From Sphingobium sp. YR768 (GTDB taxonomy: Bacteria > Pseudomonadota > Alphaproteobacteria > Sphingomonadales > Sphingomonadaceae), in the NCBI RefSeq assembly GCF_900111125.1, contig NZ_FOGE01000012.1, positions 62,001 through 126,000 of the forward strand: 64,000 nt of DNA. Reading direction: 5' to 3'. This document shows, in pieces, positions 17,376 through 25,350 of the stretch. How positions within the stretch are numbered: the stretch's first letter is position 1; each line of letters begins with the position of its first letter. The notes beneath the pieces are model-generated. The model made no database searches. It was not told the origin of the DNA and was given only the letters and a program-made list of their open reading frames with translations. The translations under genes were made by a program, and so were the position numbers.

Positions 17376-17504
17376 TCAGGTCACTCGCTTGAGGAAAATA
17401 CAGGCGACGACGATCAGACCGATGACGGCCCAGCCCTCCCAGGTGCGGGGGCTGTAGCCCCAGCCGATACGCTTTGGACCGAACCATGTGCGGGGTGGAT
17501 TCAT
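17376..17504 (-). CDS. Small single-pass membrane protein (42 aa), conserved-looking
   Basis: A 42-residue frame starts at the ATG at 17504 with GGAG 10 bases upstream. It begins MNPPRTWFGPKRIGWGYSPR, rich in Trp, Gly, Pro and Arg, then has one hydrophobic helix (WAVIGLIVVACIFL) and ends LKRVT. The unusual, non-random composition and good ribosome site argue it is real. I recall similar FGPKRxGWGYxPxTWxGW proteins as short conserved hypotheticals in proteobacteria, but no function. It converges with panC, whose stop is 1 base away. Confidence 0.72.
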   Translation of the reverse strand: MNPPRTWFGPKRIGWGYSPRTWEGWAVIGLIVVACIFLKRVT

Positions 17505-17616
17505 GAGACGATGCTCCGGGGCTGACGCTTAACTTCGCATATTTCCCGCAGATTCTGACATTTTATTGCGCGGCGCTGATCCTATTCGCGTGTCTGCGGG
17601 GTGTTCCCCGATATAG

Positions 17617-17664
17617 CATGACGGGCCGGGAATAGGATAGGAATCTCCTTTCCCGGCCGTCATG
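17617..17664 (-). terminator. Hairpin after hemJ
   Basis: An inverted repeat of 15 bp with one bulged G (CATGACGGGCCGGGAA at 17617-17632, TTCCCGGCCGTCATG at 17650-17664) begins 12 bases past the hemJ stop. No T run follows on the minus strand. It is a probable transcript end for hemE-hemJ. Confidence 0.5.
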
Positions 17665-17675
17665 GAAAAGCGGCG

Positions 17676-18116
17676 TCAGAAGGGCTTCACGATCACGGCG
17701 ATGACGATCACCGCCGCGGCGACACCGGGAATCTCGTTCAGCATCCGCAACTGCCTGTCGCCCAGCGGACGTTCTCCCCGCGCCAGCTTCTTCGTATAGC
17801 TGGCGATCCAGCCATGATAGCCCGACAGGCCCAGCACGAAGAGCAGTTTCAGGTGGAACCAGCCGAAATGCCAGGCGCCGATTTCCACCATCAGCATCAG
17901 GCCAAAAACCCAGACGAGGATCAGCGAGGGATTGAGGATGATCTTGAGCAGACGTCCTTCCCGCTCGATCCAACGCTTGTCCTCCGGCGAACCGGGCACA
18001 GTCTCCTGATGATAGACGAAGAAGCGCGGCATCATGAACAGCCCCGCCATCAGGAAGATGACGAAGATGACATGGGCGGCCTTCACCCAGAGATAGGCGG
18101 CACCAAGATAGGCCAT
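17676..18116 (-). CDS. hemJ: Protoporphyrinogen IX oxidase HemJ
   Basis: HemJ is the membrane protoporphyrinogen oxidase of most alphaproteobacteria lacking HemY/HemG. The 146-residue protein has about four membrane helices (YLWVKAAHVIFVIFLMAGLF, then two central helices, then AAAVIVIAVIVKPF). It keeps the conserved HVIF histidine near residue 15 and the FHLKLLFVLGLSGYHGW helix. It overlaps hemE by one base, so the two haem-synthesis genes are translationally coupled. Confidence 0.92.
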   Translation of the reverse strand: MAYLGAAYLWVKAAHVIFVIFLMAGLFMMPRFFVYHQETVPGSPEDKRWIEREGRLLKIILNPSLILVWVFGLMLMVEIGAWHFGWFHLKLLFVLGLSGYHGWIASYTKKLARGERPLGDRQLRMLNEIPGVAAAVIVIAVIVKPF

Positions 18117-19189
18117 CAGGCGAGCACTCCTTCCTTTCGGACATAGCTAATGAGCGCTTCGACATGTGCAATGGGCGTGTCGGGCAATATGCCATGGCCA
18201 AGGTTGAAGATATGCGGGCGATCGGCAAAGGCGGCGCGGATGTTGTCGACCGCCTCCTCCACTGCGCGGCCGCCGGCGATGAGCGCGAGCGGATCGAGAT
18301 TGCCCTGCACCGGCATGCCGGTGGGCAGCGCCTGATTGGCCCAGTAGGGATCGATCGTTTCATCGACACCGACGGCGTCGACGCCGGTCTGCGCTGCATA
18401 ATCGGCCAGTTTCGCGCCTGCGCCCTTGGGGAAGCCGATGACGGGGATGGTCGGATGCAGCGCCTTCAGGCGAGCGACGATGCGCTTGTTGGGCTCGATC
18501 ACCCAGCGCTGGAACTGGAGCGGCGACAGGCTGCCGGCCCAGCTGTCGAACAGTTGCACGGCCTCGACGCCGGCCTCGATCTGACCACACAGATAAATGA
18601 CGGTCGCCTCGACGATCGCGTCGATCAGGGCGGCGAAGCGTTCCGGCTCGTTATAGGCCATGCGACGGGCGAGCCCATGATCCTTGCTGCCCTGCCCTGC
18701 CACCATATAGGTCGAGATGGTCCAGGGACTGCCTGCAAAGCCCAGGAAGGTGACCTCCGGGCTCAAGGCCGCCTTCACCTGCCGCACCGTCTCGTAGACC
18801 GCGTCGAAGCGGCTGAAATCGGGTGTCAGCGCCGACAGGTCGGTTTCGCTAAGGATGGGGGCGAGGCGCGGGCCTTCGCCAGCTTCGAACCACAGATCCT
18901 GCCCCATGGCGTAGGGCACGATCAATATGTCGGAAAAGAGGATCGCGCCGTCGAAGCCGAAGCGCCGGAGCGGCTGGAGAGTCACTTCTGCCGCCGCCGT
19001 GCTGTCATAGACGAGTTCGAGGAAGCCGCCTTTGTCGGCCCGCAGCGCCCGATATTCGGGGAGATAGCGGCCGGCCTGGCGCATCAGCCACATGGGCGGT
19101 GACTGGGGCGACGCGGCGGGACGATCCCCTTTCAGAACGGCGAGGAGCGGTTTCTCGATCGGACTGGCCGGGGCGTCTTCGCACATCAC
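18116..19189 (-). CDS. hemE: Uroporphyrinogen decarboxylase
   Basis: HemE removes four carboxyl groups from uroporphyrinogen III to give coproporphyrinogen III. Family motifs are PMWLMRQAGRYLPEYR near residue 32 (substrate arginines), FSDILIVPYAMG and the GFAGSPWT segment. Length 357 with a short polar N-terminal lead is normal. It is the left neighbour of the origin, exactly as in Caulobacter and Rickettsia, and its 5' end abuts the AT-rich part of oriC. Confidence 0.96.
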   Translation of the reverse strand: MMCEDAPASPIEKPLLAVLKGDRPAASPQSPPMWLMRQAGRYLPEYRALRADKGGFLELVYDSTAAAEVTLQPLRRFGFDGAILFSDILIVPYAMGQDLWFEAGEGPRLAPILSETDLSALTPDFSRFDAVYETVRQVKAALSPEVTFLGFAGSPWTISTYMVAGQGSKDHGLARRMAYNEPERFAALIDAIVEATVIYLCGQIEAGVEAVQLFDSWAGSLSPLQFQRWVIEPNKRIVARLKALHPTIPVIGFPKGAGAKLADYAAQTGVDAVGVDETIDPYWANQALPTGMPVQGNLDPLALIAGGRAVEEAVDNIRAAFADRPHIFNLGHGILPDTPIAHVEALISYVRKEGVLA

Positions 19190-19475
19190 ATTCTCTCTTA
19201 TTATTTAGATTCAAAGATAGGGGGAGATAGTTGGTCCGTTGGCAGCGGGGTTTATGCGCTGTGCCCGCTTTTGCCAACAACTTGACTCAGGAGAGTCACG
19301 GAGGGGCACGGCGAGTCATCGACTCTATCCCCGTTATCCACAGGCTGTTGATGGAATCCCGGTCCTGTTGGGGGCTTGTGGATAAGATTCCGGTCAGTGG
19401 GGACGGGAGAAAGGCGGGATTTTATCCCCAGATTCATCCCTTGATTTATCCACAGGCACCCCACAGAGATATCCC
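19190..19475. other. oriC: Predicted chromosomal replication origin oriC
   Basis: This gene-free interval lies between hemE and the PPSR gene. It contains perfect DnaA boxes TTATCCACA at 19334-19342 (+), 19377-19385 (-) and 19446-19454 (+), and near-boxes such as TTATCCCCA at 19422-19430. GANTC sites start at 19208, 19284, 19293, 19313, 19321, 19354, 19386 and 19431. That is eight in about 230 bp, where chance predicts about one. An AT-rich run next to hemE (19189-19220) could be the unwinding element. Gene direction switches here: mostly leftward to the left, rightward to the right. The location matches known alphaproteobacterial origins (established for Caulobacter). CcrM methylation would couple firing to the cell cycle. 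Confidence 0.85.
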
Positions 19476-20303
19476 ATGGCGCGCATCCATCTTCATCTCC
19501 TGTCGGACTCCACCGGTGAAACGCTGGAGAATATCGCCAAGGCGGCGATCGGCCTGTTCGAAAATGTCGAGGCGATCCGCCATTTCTGGCCGATGGTGCG
19601 GTCTGACGTGCATCTCGACCGGATCATGGAGGAGATCAGCGCCAATCCGGGGCTGGTGCTGTTCACCCTGACCAACCATGTGCTGCGCCGGCGGCTGGAG
19701 ACGCGCTGCCGCGCGCTGGGCCTGCCGCATGTCGCGGCGCTGGACAGTGTGGCGGACGCGCTGTCCAACATATTGGGACAGGAAACGCGAACCCGGCCGG
19801 GGCGCAAACATATATTGGACGAAGCCTATTTCGCGCGGATCGAGGCGATCCAGTTCACCATCGCCCATGATGATGGCGTGGGGCATGAAAATTGGGAAGA
19901 GGCCGACATCGTGCTGGCGGGCGTGTCGCGCGCGTCCAAGACGCCGACCTCCATCTATCTGGCCAATCGCGGTTACAAGACCGCCAATATCCCGCTGGTG
20001 CCGGAATCGCCGCCGCCGCGCAGCCTCTATGGGCTGAAGCATCCAATGGTGGTGGGGCTGACCGTCAGCCCTGAACGGCTGATCCAGATACGGCGCAACC
20101 GGCTGCTGTCGCTGAATCAGGCGCCCGAAACCGCCTATGTCGACAATGACAAGGTGCAGGAGGAACTGGCCTTTGCCCGGCGCATGTTCGCCGACAATGG
20201 CTGGCCGGTGATCGACATGACCCGCCGGTCGATCGAAGAAGCGGCGGCCGCTATCATCAACCTGTTCAACGACCGCGAACTGGCCGAAGGGGCGCCGCTA
20301 TGA
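19476..20303 (+). CDS. Pyruvate, water dikinase regulatory protein (PPSR, DUF299 kinase-pyrophosphorylase)
   Basis: A 275-residue bifunctional serine/threonine kinase and phosphorylase that switches PEP synthase or pyruvate phosphate dikinase off and on using ADP and phosphate. The N-terminal LLSDSTGET motif and the P-loop-like GVSRASKTPTS near residue 152 are diagnostic. Orthologues (RP001 in Rickettsia) flank oriC. It heads a tight rightward operon, overlapping maf by four bases. Which dikinase it controls is not visible here. Confidence 0.93.
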   Translation: MARIHLHLLSDSTGETLENIAKAAIGLFENVEAIRHFWPMVRSDVHLDRIMEEISANPGLVLFTLTNHVLRRRLETRCRALGLPHVAALDSVADALSNILGQETRTRPGRKHILDEAYFARIEAIQFTIAHDDGVGHENWEEADIVLAGVSRASKTPTSIYLANRGYKTANIPLVPESPPPRSLYGLKHPMVVGLTVSPERLIQIRRNRLLSLNQAPETAYVDNDKVQEELAFARRMFADNGWPVIDMTRRSIEEAAAAIINLFNDRELAEGAPL

Positions 20304-20905
20304 TCATACTGGCCTCCCAGAGCGCGAGTCGCCGGGCGTTGCTGGCCGCCGCGCAGGTGCCGTTTGAGGCGTTATCGCCCGGTGTGGACGAGGAAGCGGC
20401 CAAGGAGGCGCTGCGCGCCGACGGGCTCGATGCGCGGGCGCTGGCCGATGCGCTGGCGGAACTCAAGGCGCTGAAAGTGTCGCGCCGGGTGCCGGGCGGA
20501 CTGGTGCTGGGTTGCGATCAGACTCTGAGTATCGGCGACGGCGAAGAGCGCGGCGAGATGATCGACAAGGCGGTCGATCGCGCCGACGCGGAACGAATCC
20601 TGCGCCTGCTATCGGGCCGGGTGCATCATCTGCACAGCGCGGCGGTGATCGTTTTGAATGGCGAGGCGATCTGGCGCCATGTCGAGCGGGTGCGGATGAC
20701 GGTGCGACCGCTGTCCGACGCTTTCATTGCGTCCTATCTCGATTCCGACTGGGAGGAATTGCGCTGGTGCGTGGGTTGTTATCGGATCGAGGGACCGGGG
20801 GTGCAGATTTTCAGCAAGGTCGAGGGCAATCAATTCGCGATTCAGGGCCTGCCGCTGCTGCCTTTGCTTGACTTTCTGCGCGTGCGCGGCGTTTTGGCGG
20901 CATGA
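20300..20905 (+). CDS. maf: Maf/Ham1-superfamily nucleotide pyrophosphatase
   Basis: Maf proteins hydrolyse non-canonical or canonical nucleoside triphosphates to monophosphates and affect septum formation. The N-terminal LASQSASRRALLAA and the GCDQTL motif near residue 70 identify the family. A DKAVDRADAERILRLLSGR helix and a late CVGCYRIEGPG segment follow. Length 201 is usual. It is linked by ATGA overlaps to PPSR before it and aroE after it. Confidence 0.92.
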   Translation: MIILASQSASRRALLAAAQVPFEALSPGVDEEAAKEALRADGLDARALADALAELKALKVSRRVPGGLVLGCDQTLSIGDGEERGEMIDKAVDRADAERILRLLSGRVHHLHSAAVIVLNGEAIWRHVERVRMTVRPLSDAFIASYLDSDWEELRWCVGCYRIEGPGVQIFSKVEGNQFAIQGLPLLPLLDFLRVRGVLAA

Positions 20906-21729
20906 CCGATGCCCTCCCTTATGCCGAAGTGATCGGCGACCCCATTGCGCACAGCAAATCGCCGCTGATTCACAATTTCTGGCTGAACGCGCTGGATATC
21001 GAGGCAGAATATAAGAAGACCCATGTGACGCCGGAGGGGCTGGCCGCCTATTTCCTGATGCGGCGGGCCGATCCCGACTGGCTGGGCTGCAATGTCACCA
21101 TTCCGCACAAGATCGCGGTGATGGACTATGTCGACGATCCGGGCGGGGTGCGCGAGCGGATCGGCGCGGTCAATACGATTGCGAGCGAGACGGGCGGGCC
21201 GCTGATCGGCACCAATACCGATGCGGGCGGGTTCCTCCAGCCGCTGTTGCGCGACAAGTGGAAGGGGCAGAGCGCCGTCATCGTCGGGGCCGGTGGCGCG
21301 GCGCGGGCGATTTTGTTCGCGCTGACCAGCCTGGGCGTGCCGGACATCACGGTCATGGCGCGCGATCCGGCCAAGGGGCAGGCGCTGCTGGACCGGGCCG
21401 GGGTGAAGGGGCAGGCGATCGGCATGGCCGACGCGCTGCCGGCGGCCGACCTGCTGGTCAATGCGACGTCGCTCGGCATGGTGGGCCAGCCGTTGCTGGA
21501 GCTGGATCTGGCGCCGCTGGCAGACAGTGCGACCGTCTATGACATCGTCTATGCGCCGCTGGAGACGGGATTGCTGAAGGCTGCTGCGGCGCGGGGCCTC
21601 AAGACTCTGGACGGGCTGGAAATGCTGATCGGGCAGGCGGCGCTGGCGTTCGATATCTTCTTCGATGCGGAAGCGCCGCGCGATCTGGACGAGGAATTGC
21701 GCGCGCTGCTGCTCGCTGCGGACGACTGA
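20902..21729 (+). CDS. aroE: Shikimate dehydrogenase (NADP+)
   Basis: AroE reduces 3-dehydroshikimate in aromatic amino acid synthesis. Substrate-binding serines lie in HSKSPLIHNFWL near residue 14. The catalytic lysine is in NVTIPHK, the NTDAGG aspartate follows, and the NADP-binding glycine loop is GAGGAARAIL near residue 130. Length 275 is normal. It overlaps maf by four bases and precedes coaE by nine. Confidence 0.95.
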   Translation: MTDALPYAEVIGDPIAHSKSPLIHNFWLNALDIEAEYKKTHVTPEGLAAYFLMRRADPDWLGCNVTIPHKIAVMDYVDDPGGVRERIGAVNTIASETGGPLIGTNTDAGGFLQPLLRDKWKGQSAVIVGAGGAARAILFALTSLGVPDITVMARDPAKGQALLDRAGVKGQAIGMADALPAADLLVNATSLGMVGQPLLELDLAPLADSATVYDIVYAPLETGLLKAAAARGLKTLDGLEMLIGQAALAFDIFFDAEAPRDLDEELRALLLAADD

Positions 21730-21738
21730 GGGCGGGGG

Positions 21739-22335
21739 ATGAAGGTCTATGGCCTGACCGGGTCGATCGGCATGGGCAAGTCGGCGGTGGCGGCGATGTT
21801 CCGCAAGGCGGGGGTGCCGCTGTTCGACGCCGACGCCGAAGTGCATCGCTTGCAGGGGCCGGGCGGCGCTTTGCTCCCGGCGATCGAGGCGCGCTTTCCC
21901 GGCACCACGGGTCCAATGGGCGTCGATCGGGCGAAGCTGGGCGCGGCGGTGTTCGGCCATCCGGGTGAACGCAAGGCGCTGGAGGCGATTGTCCATCCGG
22001 CGGTGCGCGAGTCGCGCAGGCGATTCCTGCAACGTCATCGGTCCCGGCCGTTCGTGATATTGGACATTCCCCTGCTGTTCGAGGGCAAGGGGCAGAGACG
22101 CGGGCTGGCGGGCATCATCGTGGTCAGTGCGCCGGCCTGGAAGCAGCGCCGCCGCGTCCTGGCGCGGCCGGGGATGAGCGCCAGAAAATTCCGCCAGATT
22201 GTCCATCTGCAAATACCCGATGCTGAAAAACGCGCGCGGGCCGACTATATCATCCAGACGGGTACGACATTTGCCGCAACCCGCGCACAGGTAAGGCGTC
22301 TGGTCGCTTGCCTTGGACGCAAGACAGGCAGATAA
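21739..22335 (+). CDS. coaE: Dephospho-CoA kinase
   Basis: CoaE phosphorylates dephospho-CoA in the last step of CoA synthesis. The P-loop is GSIGMGKSAV at residues 8-17, followed by FDADAEVHRL. The lid and acceptor regions (RRFLQRH, DIPLLFE) are present. At 198 residues it is full length. With panC a few kilobases away on the other side of oriC, two CoA-pathway genes lie close together, but in separate operons. Confidence 0.94.
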   Translation: MKVYGLTGSIGMGKSAVAAMFRKAGVPLFDADAEVHRLQGPGGALLPAIEARFPGTTGPMGVDRAKLGAAVFGHPGERKALEAIVHPAVRESRRRFLQRHRSRPFVILDIPLLFEGKGQRRGLAGIIVVSAPAWKQRRRVLARPGMSARKFRQIVHLQIPDAEKRARADYIIQTGTTFAATRAQVRRLVACLGRKTGR

Positions 22336-22367
22336 GGGTTGGCCCATAGAGTCGAATGAAGAGGGCG

Positions 22368-23060
22368 ATGCGAGAAGTCATTTTCGATACCGAAACGACA
22401 GGCTTCGATCCTGTATCGGGCGACCGGCTGGTCGAGATCGGCTGCATCGAACTCGTCAATCGCGTACCCAGTGGCCGGACCTTCCACGCTTATTATAATC
22501 CGCAGCGCGATATGCCGACGGCCGCCTTCAACGTGCATGGCCTGTCGGAGGAGTTTCTGCGCGACAAGCCGCTCTTTTCGAGCGGCGCGGCGGACCTGCT
22601 CGCATTTCTGGAGGACAGCCCGCTGGTCGCGCATAATGCGCGCTTCGACTTCGGCTTCCTGAACCATGAACTCAAATTGTGCGGCCTGCCCGACGTGTCG
22701 ATGGACCGGATGATCGATACGGTCGCCATCGCCCGCACGCTGCATCCCGGCGCCAAGCATAGTCTGGACGCGCTCTGCACCCGCTACGGCATCGACCGCA
22801 GCCATCGCGTGAAGCATGGCGCGCTGCTCGACGCCGAATTGCTGGCGCAACTCTATATCGAACTGACCGGCGGCCGTCAGATCGGCCTGGGTCTGGCACA
22901 GGAGGAAGCAAAAGAGATAGTCAGGGTGGAACTGACGGAAAGTCCCGTGGTTCGCCCTGTTCGTCCCGCGCGGGTCTTTACGGCCAGCGCGGCGGAACTG
23001 GAACGGCACGCAGCGTTTGTCGCGACGCTGAAGGAGCCGCTCTGGTTGCAGGAGGCATAG
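22368..23060 (+). CDS. dnaQ: DNA polymerase III epsilon subunit (3'-5' proofreading exonuclease)
   Basis: DnaQ proofreads replication. The three exonuclease motifs are clear: FDTETTGFDP at the N-terminus, HNARFDFGFLNHEL in the middle and HGALLDAELLAQLY with the Hx4D pair. I start at the ATG at 22368 (MREVIFDTET), which has AAGAGGG just upstream. An ATG at 22356 adds only MKRA. The C-terminal tail would bind the alpha subunit. It closes the PPSR-maf-aroE-coaE-dnaQ run, the same order as next to the Caulobacter origin. Confidence 0.95.
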   Translation: MREVIFDTETTGFDPVSGDRLVEIGCIELVNRVPSGRTFHAYYNPQRDMPTAAFNVHGLSEEFLRDKPLFSSGAADLLAFLEDSPLVAHNARFDFGFLNHELKLCGLPDVSMDRMIDTVAIARTLHPGAKHSLDALCTRYGIDRSHRVKHGALLDAELLAQLYIELTGGRQIGLGLAQEEAKEIVRVELTESPVVRPVRPARVFTASAAELERHAAFVATLKEPLWLQEA

Positions 23061-23090
23061 ACCGCAACTGGCCTATGCCCTCCACGCCCA

Positions 23091-23115
23091 CCGGGCCGCT
23101 TTCCTGGCGGCCCGG
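23091..23115. terminator. 9-bp hairpin between dnaQ and hpf
   Basis: CCGGGCCGC / GCGGCCCGG with a 7-base loop lies 30 bases past the dnaQ stop and 21 bases before the hpf ATG. There is no T run. It may end dnaQ transcripts or shape the hpf leader. Confidence 0.45.
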
Positions 23116-23135
23116 CAAGAATAAGGAGAAGGCAT

Positions 23136-23732
23136 ATGGATATTCGTGTTTCCGGGCATCAGGTCGAAACGGGCGAAGCGCTCAAGCAGCATGTCTACGA
23201 CCGTTTGGAGGCTGTGGCCGAGAAATATTTCTCTCGCACGATTTCCGCCCAGGTGACCTTTCGCAAGGCGCCGCATGGAGCCTTTCATTGCGATATCGTC
23301 TGTCATGTGATGACGGGACTGATCCTGAAAGGCGCGGGCGAAGCGCAGGAAGCGCATCCCGCCTTCGATCAGGCATCCGACCGCATCGAAAAGCAGCTTC
23401 GCCGCTATATGCGCCGGTTGAAGGATCGCAGCGTTCAGGCCGCCGCTGCCGAGGCGCAGCGCGCCAATGGCTATAGCGTCGATGATATCGATGGCGCGGG
23501 CTACACCATCTTTGCCGCCAATGCCGACGAGGAGGAAGAACCGGCCGACGCACCCCTGATCGTCGCGGAAACGCGGGTGGACATTCCCGAAGCCAGCGTG
23601 TCCGACGCCGTCATGATGCTGGACCTGCGCAATACCAACGCGCTGCTGTTCATGAATGCCGGCACGTCCGCTTATAATATGGTCTATCGTCGGCATGACG
23701 GGACGATTGGGTGGGTAGAGCCGCGCGCCTGA
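23136..23732 (+). CDS. hpf: Ribosome hibernation promoting factor, long form
   Basis: Long HPF dimerises 70S ribosomes into 100S particles in stationary phase. The N-terminal S30AE domain (MDIRVSGHQVETGEALKQHV) is joined by an acidic linker (ADEEEEPAD near 130) to the C-terminal dimerisation domain. The latter shows the conserved DAVMMLDL, LLFMNA and YRRHDG segments. At 198 residues this is clearly the long type. A strong AAGGAGAAGG precedes the start. ptsN follows after 159 bases, a pairing common in proteobacteria near rpoN. Confidence 0.94.
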   Translation: MDIRVSGHQVETGEALKQHVYDRLEAVAEKYFSRTISAQVTFRKAPHGAFHCDIVCHVMTGLILKGAGEAQEAHPAFDQASDRIEKQLRRYMRRLKDRSVQAAAAEAQRANGYSVDDIDGAGYTIFAANADEEEEPADAPLIVAETRVDIPEASVSDAVMMLDLRNTNALLFMNAGTSAYNMVYRRHDGTIGWVEPRA

Positions 23733-23746
23733 TCCGCTGAATTTTG

Positions 23747-23828
23747 GAGGGGCGGTCCTGTAAGGCCCCTCTTGCTGGCCCGGCCCCTTGCCTTGACCTG
23801 TGGTTGCAGGCGGCTTATGGGGCCGGGC
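23747..23828 (+). terminator. Two hairpins between hpf and ptsN
   Basis: GAGGGGC / GCCCCTC (23747-23753, 23765-23771) is followed by TTGC. A 10-bp pair GCCCGGCCCC / GGGGCCGGGC (23778-23787, 23819-23828) is followed by TTTCATT. Either could terminate hpf transcription. Confidence 0.5.
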
Positions 23829-23891
23829 TTTCATTGTCCGAGCACAAGCGCGATGACTTGGCCTGCGCGGCTCGGCCGTTTCGGATAGACC

Positions 23892-24359
23892 ATGGTTAAT
23901 CTCAACGACATCGTTTCACCCGACGCGCTCGCGACGGGGCTGGCGGCGAACGGCAAGAAGGCGCTGTTCCAGAAGATCGCTGCCCTCGCAGCCTGCGCCT
24001 ATGATCTGGAGGCCGACGAAGTGGGCGACGCGCTGTTCGAGCGCGAACGGCTGGGATCGACCGGTTTTGGCGGCGGTGTCGCCATTCCCCATGCGAAGAT
24101 TCCGGGTCTGGACAAGATGTGCGGTGTCGTCGTGCTGCTCGATCCGGCGGTGCCGTTCGACGCGGTGGACGAGGCGCCGGTCGATATCGTATTCGCCCTG
24201 CTGTCCCCGGTCGACAGCGGTGCCGAGCATCTGAAGACTCTGGCGCGCGTGTCCCGCTATTTGCGCGACGAAAATAATGTGGCGCGGCTGCGTGGTGCGA
24301 AGTCGACCGGCGCGTTGCATGCGCTGCTGGCTGGCGGCGGGGCGCGTGACGCAGCCTGA
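23892..24359 (+). CDS. ptsN: Nitrogen-PTS EIIA component
   Basis: EIIA-Ntr is the phospho-acceptor end of the regulatory PTS that senses nitrogen and controls potassium and stress responses. It does not transport sugar. The phosphorylated histidine is H67 in VAIPHAKI. The fold (LNDIVSPDAL at the N-terminus, LLSPVDSGAEHLKTLARV in the centre) and 155-residue length fit. The next gene starts inside its last codons. Confidence 0.93.
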   Translation: MVNLNDIVSPDALATGLAANGKKALFQKIAALAACAYDLEADEVGDALFERERLGSTGFGGGVAIPHAKIPGLDKMCGVVVLLDPAVPFDAVDEAPVDIVFALLSPVDSGAEHLKTLARVSRYLRDENNVARLRGAKSTGALHALLAGGGARDAA

Positions 24360-24840
24360 CGGCCCCAGCGGCCCGGACAGTCGTGGCCCGGACAGCCCCA
24401 GTGGGGAGACCGCGCATTTCCGTGCGCTGGAGCAGCTTTATCGTTCCGCGCCGATCAACCGGCTGTTCCGGTCTGACCTGACGATTCCGGAAGCGGGGCG
24501 ATCGATCATCGATTTCGATGTCGACGAGAATCAGTTCCACGCCGCGGGCGCGGTGCATGGCACCGTTTATTTCAAGATGCTGGACGATGCGGCCTTCTAT
24601 GCCGCCAACAGCCTGGTCAGTGACCGTTTCCTGCTGACCACCGCGTTCAATCTGTTGTTCACCCGGCCGATCGGGCCGGGGCGCATCCGTGCCGAAGGCC
24701 GGTGGATCAGTGGCAAGCGCCGCGTCTTCGTGGCCGAAGCGAGCCTGATCGATTCCGAAGGCGAGGAAGTCGGGCGCGGCACAGGCACCTTCATGCGATC
24801 GCAATTCGCGCTATCTTCGCTGCCGGGCTATGGCGGCTGA
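24346..24840 (+). CDS. Hotdog-fold thioesterase (PaaI-like)
   Basis: A single hotdog domain of about 164 residues. The core is HAAGAVHGTVYFKMLDDAAF near residue 66, where PaaI-type enzymes carry the active-site helix. Strands around FNLLFTRPIG and AEASLIDSEGEEVG follow. I use the GTG at 24346 because it overlaps the ptsN end modestly and follows a GGCGGGG. Longer starts would sit deep in ptsN. The acyl-CoA substrate is unknown. It overlaps the next gene by 11 bases. Confidence 0.8.
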   Translation: MTQPDGPSGPDSRGPDSPSGETAHFRALEQLYRSAPINRLFRSDLTIPEAGRSIIDFDVDENQFHAAGAVHGTVYFKMLDDAAFYAANSLVSDRFLLTTAFNLLFTRPIGPGRIRAEGRWISGKRRVFVAEASLIDSEGEEVGRGTGTFMRSQFALSSLPGYGG

Positions 24841-25171
24841 CGCCCGGCTGACCAGTGCGATGCTGGTCGGCGCCCTGCGGCGGCGGGTCGCAGCTGAGGG
24901 AGGATTTGCCACGATCCTGGTCAAAGGGGACGAGATCAGCGGCGTAATATTGGTTCAGACGATGGACCGGGGCGTGGAATCGGGACTTTTTGAAAGGGTG
25001 CCGAACCTTCAGGGCAGTTATGCGTTGATGCGCTGTGGACCCACCCCGGAGGAGGGGCCGGAAGCGCTGAACCTCTATATAGCGCGTCGCCGCAGGTCGG
25101 ACCCCGACCTGTGGATAATCGAACTCGACATCCCGGAAGCGGAACGGTTCGCCGCTGAAACGATCTGCTGA
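24830..25171 (+). CDS. DUF1491 family protein
   Basis: A 113-residue alphaproteobacterial conserved protein. Family features visible are LVGALRRRVAAEGGFATIL near the N-terminus, KGDEISGVIL, and the C-terminal DLWIIELDIPEAERF. The function is unknown and no catalytic motif or membrane segment is evident. It is the last gene of the ptsN-thioesterase-DUF1491 run, so it is likely co-transcribed with them. Confidence 0.82.
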   Translation: MAADARLTSAMLVGALRRRVAAEGGFATILVKGDEISGVILVQTMDRGVESGLFERVPNLQGSYALMRCGPTPEEGPEALNLYIARRRRSDPDLWIIELDIPEAERFAAETIC

Positions 25172-25350
25172 TCGTTGACTCATCGTTTCGACCCGGGCAA
25201 AGGCGCCCAACGCCAACGCGCAGGTTGCCACATTCGCCCAAGGGGGGCGGGCGCGGTAAACACGCAGACGGGGGGCGGCCGGTCGTCGCGGTGAATTTGG
25301 GTTAAAAAGAGACGACGCCCCGGCCAAGAACCGCATGTTTTTGAGCTATA

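Noticed and set aside
17563..18399. 278-codon minus-strand frame overlapping hemJ and hemE
   Set aside because: It is in a different frame from hemJ and hemE, whose motifs and one-base overlap are clear. It lacks family features.
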